A program made the position numbers and the translations under genes. DNA of 15,871 nt from Pseudomonadota bacterium (GTDB taxonomy: Bacteria; Desulfobacterota; GWC2-55-46; JADFVP01), in assembly GCA_015222595.1 (NCBI GenBank), contig JADFVP010000181.1, positions 1 through 15,871 of the forward strand. The letters are read 5' to 3'. Positions 6,959 to 12,567 of this stretch are shown here, one piece after another (position 1 is the stretch's first letter; each line of letters begins with the position of its first letter). Below the pieces are notes generated by a model. It searched no databases, had not been told where the DNA came from, and worked only from the letters and a program-made list of their open reading frames with translations.

Positions 6959-8488
6959 ATGGACAGAAGAGTGGACAGAAGAGCGAAGAAAACAAAAGAG
7001 GGTTTTGGTCTGAGGACGGTACTTCTCGTTGCGCTGCTCTCGGTCGTAGTGGGCGCGGGCCTGAGCATCAGTTTCGATCTTGAAACGGAGGCCGTAGCGG
7101 GGGAATTCTGGAAAGAGAGCGCCAACGGCAAAGCAATGGCTACGGTGCCGGACAAGAGCAACTTTGTCCACCTGGCTCGCACACTCTCGCCGACGGTCGT
7201 AAATATAAGTACCACGCAGAAGATCTCCGAAAAGCAGACGTTGCCCTTTCCCGAATTCAAAAACCCTTTCTTCGACGACTTCTTCGGCGACGACTTCAAG
7301 AAGTTTTTCGATAACGGACAAGAGAGAGAGCGTAAACGGCACAGTCTCGGCTCCGGTTTTATAATCAACCCGGAAGGCTACATAATAACCAACTACCACG
7401 TTACCGACAACGCCTCCGAGATAATCGTTACGCTCTCGGAGTCGAAGAAGGAGTACGAGGCGAAGGTAATAGGCAAGGATCAGAAGCTCGACATCGCGCT
7501 CATTAAGATAGAGACGAAGGAGAAGCTAGCGGTAGCGACCCTCGGGGACTCCGAGGCCCTTCAGGTCGGCGAGTGGGTTGTGGCCATCGGAAACCCGTTC
7601 GGCCTCGGCGGTACCGTAACCGCCGGGATCGTTAGTCAGAAGGGCAGGGTAATAGGAGCCGGGCCGTACGACAACTTTATTCAGACAGACGCAAGCATAA
7701 ACCCCGGCAACTCCGGCGGGCCGCTCTTTAACATGAAGGGCGAGGTGGTGGGCGTAAATACCGCGATAATCGCCGGAGGCCAGGGCATCGGTTTTACTAT
7801 TCCCGTCAATACGGTAAAAGATATTCTCGTTCAGCTCAAAGAGCGTGGACACGTCACGAGAGGCTGGATAGGGGTCTCCATACAGTCGCTGACCCCTGAG
7901 CTTGCCAAGAGCTTCGGGCTAAAGGCGCCCGACGGCGCGCTTATCTCTTCGGTCAACGTCGGAGACCCTGCGGAGAAGGCGGGTATAAAGGCCGGAGATA
8001 TTGTCGTCAGTTTCAACGGCAAGAAGATAGACGAGTATAATGATCTGCCCCGCGTGGTGGCCTCCACCGTGCCGGGCAAGCGCGTAGCCGTTAAGGTCGT
8101 GCGCGACGGCAAGTCCAAGAGTCTCTTTATTACCGTCGGCACGAAGAACGAGGGCACGGACGTTGCGGCAGCAGGACCGGACACTGAAAAGAACGGGCCG
8201 GGAGCCAAGCTCGGTATTACCGTGCAGCCGCTCGACACCGAAACCGCGCGAAGACTCGGGGTACGCGACACCACCACGGGGGTCTATATAAGCTACGTCA
8301 GGGCGGGCAGCATTGCGGCCAGTGCGGGACTCAAGCGCGGGGACGTTATACGCGAGATAAACCGCAAGACGATCACCGATAAAAAAAGTTATGATTCCGA
8401 GATTTCCAAAGCGAAGAAGGAGCTTCTCTTTCTGATAAAGAGAGGCCGGAGCACGGTCTACGTGGTGCTCAACTTCAATGGAAAGTAG
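6959..8488 (+). CDS. htrA: Do family serine endoprotease (HtrA/DegP-like), membrane-anchored
   Basis: HtrA proteases degrade or hold misfolded envelope proteins. The ATG at 6959 (509 residues) fits the GGAG at 6947-6950 with 8-nt spacing; the in-frame ATG at 6953 lies too close to it. Residues 1-16 are strongly basic, then one hydrophobic segment (about 17-40) has no clear signal-peptidase site and probably anchors the protein with its catalytic part in the periplasm. The trypsin-like domain (about 65-285) has the triad His147 (TNYHV), Asp178 (KLDIALIKI) and Ser252 (GNSGGPL), and a Phe-rich LA loop (about 90-120) as in DegP. Two PDZ domains follow (about 290-385 and 415-505), as in DegP and DegQ rather than one-PDZ DegS. 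It sits in a block with clpB and hsp20, and its own transcript probably includes the DUF1844 gene. Confidence 0.96.
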   Translation: MDRRVDRRAKKTKEGFGLRTVLLVALLSVVVGAGLSISFDLETEAVAGEFWKESANGKAMATVPDKSNFVHLARTLSPTVVNISTTQKISEKQTLPFPEFKNPFFDDFFGDDFKKFFDNGQERERKRHSLGSGFIINPEGYIITNYHVTDNASEIIVTLSESKKEYEAKVIGKDQKLDIALIKIETKEKLAVATLGDSEALQVGEWVVAIGNPFGLGGTVTAGIVSQKGRVIGAGPYDNFIQTDASINPGNSGGPLFNMKGEVVGVNTAIIAGGQGIGFTIPVNTVKDILVQLKERGHVTRGWIGVSIQSLTPELAKSFGLKAPDGALISSVNVGDPAEKAGIKAGDIVVSFNGKKIDEYNDLPRVVASTVPGKRVAVKVVRDGKSKSLFITVGTKNEGTDVAAAGPDTEKNGPGAKLGITVQPLDTETARRLGVRDTTTGVYISYVRAGSIAASAGLKRGDVIREINRKTITDKKSYDSEISKAKKELLFLIKRGRSTVYVVLNFNGK

Positions 8489-8560
8489 GTCCGGGGAAAA
8501 TAGATCGGGGTAAACAGGCCGGGGTTGTAAAAAACGGTCACTTGAAAAGGGTGGAGAGAG

Positions 8561-9202
8561 ATGGCCTCTTTTGTTGTTGCCATAACAGGTGCGAGCGGGG
8601 CTCTCTACGGCCTGCGGCTCATAGCAGAACTCTTGCGCCGTGGCGACTCTGTCGAGCTTATCGTCTCGCCTTCGGGTGCGCTTTTACTTGGACACGAAGC
8701 CGGACTCGATATAGCTGAGAGTCCGGCTACCGAGGTCGCCGAAGCGGTGCGTCGGTTCGTTACTGAACGTTACGGAGTTAATACTGACGCAGGAGAGCTT
8801 CACGCAAGCGCGCATACGGACCTGATGAGCCGGTTTGCCAGTGGTGCTGCGCGGCCCGGAGCCATGATAGTAGTGCCGTGTTCGATGGGAACGCTCTCAA
8901 GAATCGCGCACGGCAACTCAGGTAACTTAATAGAGCGCGCTGCGGACTGTGTCTTAAAAGAGCGCGGAGAGCTGCTTCTGGTGCCGCGCGAAACGCCGCT
9001 CAACCAGATACATCTTGAAAATATGCTGAAGGTGGCGCGCGCGGGCGCGCAGATAATTCCGGCCATGCCGGCCTTCTATACTCACCCCAAGAGCGTAGAT
9101 GATATGGTTGACTTTGTGGTCGGCAGGGTGCTCGATATGCTCGGCATAGAGAGCGATCTGTATAAAAGATGGAGTCCGCCCCCGACCCCAACTAATGACT
9201 AG
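8561..9202 (+). CDS. ubiX: Flavin prenyltransferase UbiX
   Basis: UbiX joins a dimethylallyl group to FMN, producing the prenylated flavin cofactor needed by UbiD-type decarboxylases in ubiquinone or menaquinone synthesis and aromatic acid metabolism. The protein has 213 residues, slightly longer than the common 190-200 because of a proline-rich tail. GTGGAG lies just before the ATG at 8561. The N-terminal flavin-binding loop TGASGALYG (residues 9-17) is present. So are the central segment MIVVPCSMGTLSRIAHG, which carries the Ser-Met-Gly-Thr signature, and the LVPRETPLNQIHLENM stretch with the conserved Arg-Glu pair and the helix after it. No ubiD is seen in the window, so which decarboxylase uses the cofactor is unknown. 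It lies 72 bp after htrA and 76 bp before serS, all on one strand. Confidence 0.95.
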   Translation: MASFVVAITGASGALYGLRLIAELLRRGDSVELIVSPSGALLLGHEAGLDIAESPATEVAEAVRRFVTERYGVNTDAGELHASAHTDLMSRFASGAARPGAMIVVPCSMGTLSRIAHGNSGNLIERAADCVLKERGELLLVPRETPLNQIHLENMLKVARAGAQIIPAMPAFYTHPKSVDDMVDFVVGRVLDMLGIESDLYKRWSPPPTPTND

Positions 9203-9278
9203 GGGGCCGACACTGCCGGAGCGGATTTTTGGATAGAGTCAGTTTGCAAAAAAATTTTTAAATAATGTAGGGTACAAG

Positions 9279-10562
9279 ATGCTAGATATAAAATATTTAA
9301 GAGACAATCTCGACACTGTTGCTGCGAAGCTCAATACCAGAGGCGGCGAGTTCGACCTTACAGGTTTTTCTGCACTCGACGAAAAACGGCGCGACCTTTT
9401 AGGTCGCGTAGAGTCCCTGAAGCAGAAACGGAACGAAGTCTCTCAGGAGGTCGGCAAGCTAAAGAAAGAGGGCAAGGACGCTTCTGCCATCATGGCCGAC
9501 ATGCGCCAGACCTCGGACGAGATAAAGAGCTTAGACGCTGAACTTGCCGGGTGCGAAACTGAATTAAGAGATTTCCTTATGGGCCTACCCAACCTGCCGC
9601 ACTCTTCGGTGCCTGAGGGCCGTACCGAGGAGGACAACACAGAGGTGCGCAAATGGGGCACACCTACGGAGTTCTCCTTTACCCCCAAGGAGCATACCGA
9701 GATCGCTACCGCGCTCGGCATACTCGACTTCGATGCCGCAGCCAAGCTTTCCGGCGCGCGTTTTTCGCTCTTAAAAGGCGCAGGCGCACTCTTAGAACGC
9801 GCGCTCATAAACTTCATGCTCACCATCCACACCACAGAGCACGGCTACACAGAGATACTGCCGCCCTTCATGGTCAAGGACACCGCGTGCCTCGGTACAG
9901 GACAACTACCGAAGTTCGGCGAAGACCTATTCAAAATAGAAGGTTGGGACCACTACCTCATTCCGACCGCAGAGGTTCCGGTAACGAACATCCACGCCGA
10001 CGAGGTACTCTCTCTAAAAAAGCTGCCGATAAAGTATACGGCCTACACGCCGTGCTTTCGAAAAGAGGCCGGCTCTTACGGCAAGGACGTAAAGGGGCTC
10101 ATTCGCCTCCATCAGTTCAACAAGGTGGAGCTTGTGAAGTTCGCAACGCCGGAGAATTCGTACGATGAACTTGAAGGACTTTTAAATAACGCCGAAGAGA
10201 TACTCAAACGGCTGGAGCTTCCGTACAGGATCGTAGACCTCTGCACCGGAGACATCGGTTTCTCGGCGGCAAAGACCTACGACATAGAGGTCTGGCTGCC
10301 GGCGCAGCAGACCTATCGCGAGATCTCCTCGTGCTCCAACTTCGAGGACTTTCAGGCCAGACGTGCAGGCATAAGGTACAAGCCCGAAGAGGGCGGCAAG
10401 CCGCGCTTTGTCCATACGCTGAACGGCTCCGGCCTCGCGGTCGGCAGAACCCTCGTGGCGATAGTAGAGAACTACCAGAACGAAGACGGTACGATTACCG
10501 TACCAGAGGCGCTGCGTCCCTACATGGGCGGCCTTGAGCGCATCACGGTTTTATCCGACTGA
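9279..10562 (+). CDS. serS: Seryl-tRNA synthetase
   Basis: SerRS charges tRNA-Ser (and tRNA-Sec where present) with serine, via seryl-adenylate, in the cytoplasm. The 427 residues match the bacterial norm. The start at 9279 begins MLDIKYLRDN, the usual SerRS opening, though the ribosome site is weak (TAGGG) and the leader A/T-rich. Residues 1-105 form the antiparallel coiled-coil arm that reads the long variable arm of tRNA-Ser. The class II catalytic domain follows, with the TAEVPVTN serine-binding segment, motif 2 starting with FRKEAGSYG at 260 and continuing RLHQFNKVEL, and motif 3 NGSGLAVGRTL with GLAVGRTL at 385-392. The TREISSCSNFEDFQARR-type stretch before motif 3 is also present as YREISSCSNF. 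A tRNA-Ser gene begins 85 bp after the stop codon. Confidence 0.98.
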   Translation: MLDIKYLRDNLDTVAAKLNTRGGEFDLTGFSALDEKRRDLLGRVESLKQKRNEVSQEVGKLKKEGKDASAIMADMRQTSDEIKSLDAELAGCETELRDFLMGLPNLPHSSVPEGRTEEDNTEVRKWGTPTEFSFTPKEHTEIATALGILDFDAAAKLSGARFSLLKGAGALLERALINFMLTIHTTEHGYTEILPPFMVKDTACLGTGQLPKFGEDLFKIEGWDHYLIPTAEVPVTNIHADEVLSLKKLPIKYTAYTPCFRKEAGSYGKDVKGLIRLHQFNKVELVKFATPENSYDELEGLLNNAEEILKRLELPYRIVDLCTGDIGFSAAKTYDIEVWLPAQQTYREISSCSNFEDFQARRAGIRYKPEEGGKPRFVHTLNGSGLAVGRTLVAIVENYQNEDGTITVPEALRPYMGGLERITVLSD

Positions 10563-10597
10563 CCGCAGCAGGGCGTTCGCGGCTTGCGCCGGTTTTA

Positions 10598-10626
10598 TTG
10601 TGATCGAACCTTGGATGGTTTAAATT
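10598..10626 (+). promoter_or_regulatory. Likely promoter of the tRNA-Ser gene
   Basis: TTGTGA (10598-10603), a 17-bp spacer, then TAAATT (10621-10626), the same -10 as clpB. The expected start near 10633 leaves a leader of about 15 nt before the mature tRNA. The tRNA could also be read through from serS, since I see no terminator between them. Confidence 0.5.
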
Positions 10627-10647
10627 TTTTTTGTAGTTGGTTGCATC

Positions 10648-10733
10648 GGAGGGTTAGTCTAATTGGTAAGGCACCGGTCTTGAAAACCGGCGGGTTAATC
10701 CCCATGAGGGTTCGAGCCCCTCACCCTCCGCCA
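10648..10733 (+). tRNA. tRNA-Ser, anticodon TGA, CCA encoded
   Basis: The 86 nt fold as a class II tRNA. The acceptor stem is GGAGGGT with ACCCTCC, the discriminator base is G73 as expected for serine, and the CCA end is encoded (10731-10733). A three-pair D stem (GTC with GGC) carries a TTGG-containing loop. The anticodon stem CCGGT/ACCGG holds loop CTTGAAA with TGA at 10681-10683, reading UCA and wobble UCN codons. A 15-nt variable arm has a GGG/CCC stem, and the T arm is GAGGG-TTCGAGC-CCCTC. The block GGCACCGGTCTTGAAAACCG is the same as in E. coli tRNA-Ser(UGA). It is not tRNA-Sec, whose anticodon would be TCA. Confidence 0.97.
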
Positions 10734-10765
10734 TTTACTTTCTTTTTAGAAAAAAAGAAAGTAAA
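10734..10765. repeat. A/T-rich 14-bp palindrome abutting the tRNA CCA end
   Basis: TTTACTTTCTTTTT (10734-10747) and its exact complement (10752-10765) flank the loop AGAA. The left arm begins at the first base after CCA. It contains almost no G or C and no T tract follows, so it is a poor terminator, but it could mark the 3' boundary for tRNA processing or the edge of the repeat element that follows. Confidence 0.6.
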
Positions 10766-10976
10766 ACAAAGAAAAACCGATATTTTCATGCGGCAACCAG
10801 GGCTGACTTCGGTGCGATGCTCAAGCTCAATAAAAGGAGCGAACGCTCCTCAATAAAACGGGCGAACGCCCTTTTGGAAAAAAAGAGAGTAAACAAAAAA
10901 AACCGATATTTTCATGCGGCAACCAGAGCTGACTTCGGTGCGATGTATAAGCTCAATAAAAAGAGCGAACGCTCCT
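10741..10976 (+). repeat. Two tandem copies of a 126-bp-period element with GCGAACGC hairpins
   Basis: The block 10776-10850 is repeated at 10902-10976 with five differences by my count over 75 positions. The preceding A-rich stretch is also similar (10744-10775 and 10872-10901) apart from a 2-nt length change. Each copy ends in a GCGAACGC hairpin (10835-10850 and 10961-10976). A third hairpin, GGGCG-AA-CGCCC followed by TTTT (10860-10875), lies between the copies and has the look of an intrinsic terminator. Short frames can be read here but they simply follow the repeat and have no ribosome sites, so I call it non-coding. Together with the palindrome before it and the terminator after it, this accounts for most of the gene-free stretch 10734-11139. 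Confidence 0.8.
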
Positions 10977-11011
10977 CGGAGTATCATGTAATATTTGCCT
11001 TGCGCAGAGCA

Positions 11012-11052
11012 ATAGAAAAGGGTTGGCGAAGTTTTCGCCAACCCTTTTCTAT
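11012..11052. terminator. Strong bidirectional intrinsic terminator
   Basis: A perfect 19-bp stem (11012-11030 with 11034-11052) closes a 3-nt loop. The GC-rich core GGGTTGGCGAA is flanked by AAAA on the left and TTTT on the right, so each strand reads core hairpin plus T run. It lies between the plus-strand serS/tRNA unit and the convergent minus-strand cupredoxin-like gene and would end both. Confidence 0.85.
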
Positions 11053-11108
11053 ACTGCCAACCCCACCTGTCATATGTGGTGTTACTGTAAAACATATTTT
11101 TAATCTGT

Positions 11109-11161
11109 AACCACTACCTTGTCGAGACAGAAACCCTTTTTAGTTGGCAACCACTACCTTG
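11109..11161. repeat. 13-bp direct repeat copying the 3' end of the cupredoxin-like gene
   Basis: AACCACTACCTTG occurs at 11109-11121 and 11149-11161, 40 bp apart. The second copy encodes the Gly-Lys-Val-Val-Val end of the gene. The first lies beyond the stop codon, in another frame, and also runs into a TAA, so it looks like a leftover second gene end. Confidence 0.6.
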
Positions 11162-11826
11162 CCGTACAGCACGTTGTTCGGGAAGCTGATGTAGTAGTAC
11201 TCTCCGGGGGTGTAGAAGGTGTGCTCCCAACTCTCACCCGGTGCGATCTTCGGAGAGAGTATCTCCTTCTTCCCGCCTGTGCTCATCACGGAGGCGAGCC
11301 GTGCGTTAATAGTGTTGTTGTTGGTCCACTTTATCGTCTCGCCGCTATTTATGATTATGTTGTTCGGGGCGAGGCTCTTTTGCGCCGCGCCTGCAATTAT
11401 GTTCTTTATCACGTGGAGCGCGCCGGTCTCTTTCGCGTTCACTGCGGGCGAGAGGCGGGACTCGAAGATTCTCTTCTTGATCTTCACAAGTTCGGTATTG
11501 TCGCCCGTTATCATCTTATACTCTGTGGTCAGGCGTTCGAGTATGTAGAAGATCGCCTCGCGGCTCTCTTTTGTTGTGTCGCGTGCAAGTGCCGCGTCGA
11601 GGGTCTTGTTGGCCTCAACGGATACGGCGTTTCTGTTTCTTGCGACTATCTCGCGCATAGCCATGTGGTTGCGTCTGTAAAGTGCCTCTGTGAAATCCCT
11701 GACGAGGCCCGACTCCGCTTTCGACCCGATCTTCTTAACGATCTCTAAGTCGGCGCCGTGCGCCAGAGGGGCTAGAGAGAGGAGCATAAACAGGAGTGCT
11801 ACAATAACGGTGGATGCTATATTCAT
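11140..11826 (-). CDS. Secreted protein with a degenerate, apparently copper-less cupredoxin-like domain
   Basis: The 228-residue protein starts with ATG at 11826, with AAGGA about 8 nt upstream. Residues 1-25 form a signal peptide with a hydrophobic core and a likely cut after AHG. Residues 26-135 form a charged, mostly helical region with no motif I recognise. The last 80 residues (about 150-228) match the plastocyanin-like pattern: an IIINSGETIKWTNNN strand, APGESWEHTFYTPGEYYYIS, and a closing GKVVV strand. Aligned without gaps to the usual motifs, the four copper ligands His, Cys, His and Met fall on Ala175, Ser214, Asn217 and Leu220, so type 1 copper binding is unlikely. The fold assignment rests on motif spacing only. 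Role unknown; probably periplasmic. It is a single-gene unit ended by the terminator at 11012-11052. Confidence 0.75.
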   Translation of the reverse strand: MNIASTVIVALLFMLLSLAPLAHGADLEIVKKIGSKAESGLVRDFTEALYRRNHMAMREIVARNRNAVSVEANKTLDAALARDTTKESREAIFYILERLTTEYKMITGDNTELVKIKKRIFESRLSPAVNAKETGALHVIKNIIAGAAQKSLAPNNIIINSGETIKWTNNNTINARLASVMSTGGKKEILSPKIAPGESWEHTFYTPGEYYYISFPNNVLYGKVVVAN

Positions 11827-11862
11827 GCTACTGTTCCTTTGTAATAAAAATTAATTTATGGC

Positions 11863-11873
11863 TTCGGCCCGAA
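11863..11873. promoter_or_regulatory. Small dyad upstream of the cupredoxin-like gene
   Basis: TTCGG-C-CCGAA is an 11-bp perfect dyad about 37 bp before the start codon. It could be an operator half-site pair. I found no convincing promoter pair on the minus strand here. The 283 bp between this gene and queF are otherwise A/T-rich and gene-free. Confidence 0.25.
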
Positions 11874-11955
11874 CGGATTGAAAAACAGGCCGTAAAAAAA
11901 AGAGCACCGACCCGGATTAAACGTCTGCGTTACTATTTTTTTATCGATGATACTT

Positions 11956-11989
11956 TATAATCTATACTTATTTGAGTAAACAATAAGTA
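11956..11989 (+). promoter_or_regulatory. Probable -10 region and dyad upstream of queF
   Basis: A perfect TATAAT (11956-11961) is followed by TATACT (11963-11968). No good -35 is visible 16-18 bp upstream of either. Just after, TACTTATT (11965-11972) and AATAAGTA (11982-11989) form an 8-bp inverted repeat with a 9-bp spacer that overlaps the second -10. This suits a promoter with an activator or repressor site, but it is inferred from sequence only. Confidence 0.4.
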
Positions 11990-12001
11990 ACTTTAGTCAC
12001 A

Positions 12002-12075
12002 AACAGCTCTATTATAGAGACTTTATGACAGCTTTTGCTGCCCGGCGTCGCTTTACTGGAGTAAAAAAAGCTGTT
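12002..12075 (+). promoter_or_regulatory. Structured queF leader with two alternative pairings
   Basis: AGCTGTT (12069-12075) can pair with AACAGCT (12002-12008). Alternatively, AAAAGCTGT (12066-12074) can pair with ACAGCTTTT (12028-12036). In the second fold a nested hairpin TTTAC-TGGA-GTAAA (12052-12065) stacks directly on it. Another hairpin, CTCTA-TTA-TAGAG (12009-12021), lies between the two upstream arms. It does not match the preQ1-I riboswitch pattern as I know it. Confidence 0.4.
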
Positions 12076-12109
12076 ACTATCTAAAAAAAACGTGGAGGGA
12101 GCTTACAAG

Positions 12110-12502
12110 ATGGCGGATAAAAAGTACGGTACAGAGGCGATAGAAAGAGCAGAGCTTGAGGTGTGGCCAAATACCACACCGGAGCGCGACTACGAAGTAG
12201 ATATGGAGTTTCCGGAGTTCACCTGTCTGTGTCCGAGGTCCGGGTATCCGGACTTTGCGACGATCAAGGTGCTCTATGTGCCTGAGGCCAGCGTAGTGGA
12301 GCTGAAATCTTTTAAGCTCTACCTCAACTCTTTTAGAGATGTGGCCATTTCTCATGAAGAGATTACCAACAGAATATTCACCGAGCTGGATGCAGCCCTG
12401 ACCCCGCGCGCGCTAACGGTTACGGGCGACTTTAACCCGCGCGGAAACCTGAAGACGATAATTCGCGTTTCATCAGAAAATTCGTCCGGCAAGGACTCTT
12501 AA
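12110..12502 (+). CDS. queF: NADPH-dependent 7-cyano-7-deazaguanine (preQ0) reductase QueF
   Basis: QueF reduces the nitrile of preQ0 to the amine of preQ1 with two NADPH, the last free-base step before the modified base is inserted into tRNA for queuosine. The 130 residues match the short, YkvM-type class. The ATG at 12110 is preceded by GGAGGGAG (12094-12101); an upstream in-frame GTG lies inside that ribosome site and is not used here. The catalytic cysteine is Cys41 in FTCLCPRSGYPDFA, with the paired Asp48. The QueF signature E-L-K-S-F-K-L-Y-L-N-S-F-R begins at residue 64, and the Glu of HEEITNRIF follows. The end segment FNPRGNLKTIIRV is also typical. No other queuosine gene is in the window. 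It converges on cobD with only 65 bp between stops and no clear terminator there. Confidence 0.95.
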   Translation: MADKKYGTEAIERAELEVWPNTTPERDYEVDMEFPEFTCLCPRSGYPDFATIKVLYVPEASVVELKSFKLYLNSFRDVAISHEEITNRIFTELDAALTPRALTVTGDFNPRGNLKTIIRVSSENSSGKDS

Positions 12503-12567
12503 GGACTCTAAAGAAGGTAGTTGCTGCTAAGTGGGGCGAGGTTTTTTAAGCTTGGCTTACCGGTAGC

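Noticed and set aside
10584..11110. Two short frames (90 and 97 codons) covering the tRNA and the repeat region.
   Set aside because: One runs through the tRNA gene, both simply translate the repeats, and neither has a ribosome site.
11119..11748. A 209-codon plus-strand frame opposite the cupredoxin-like gene.
   Set aside because: It is antisense to a gene with a clear signal peptide and domain, and it has no recognisable start signals.
12028..12099. preQ1-I riboswitch before queF.
   Set aside because: The expected CNACCC-type loop and the A-rich tail pairing into the hairpin loop are not seen; the A runs here do not fit that arrangement.
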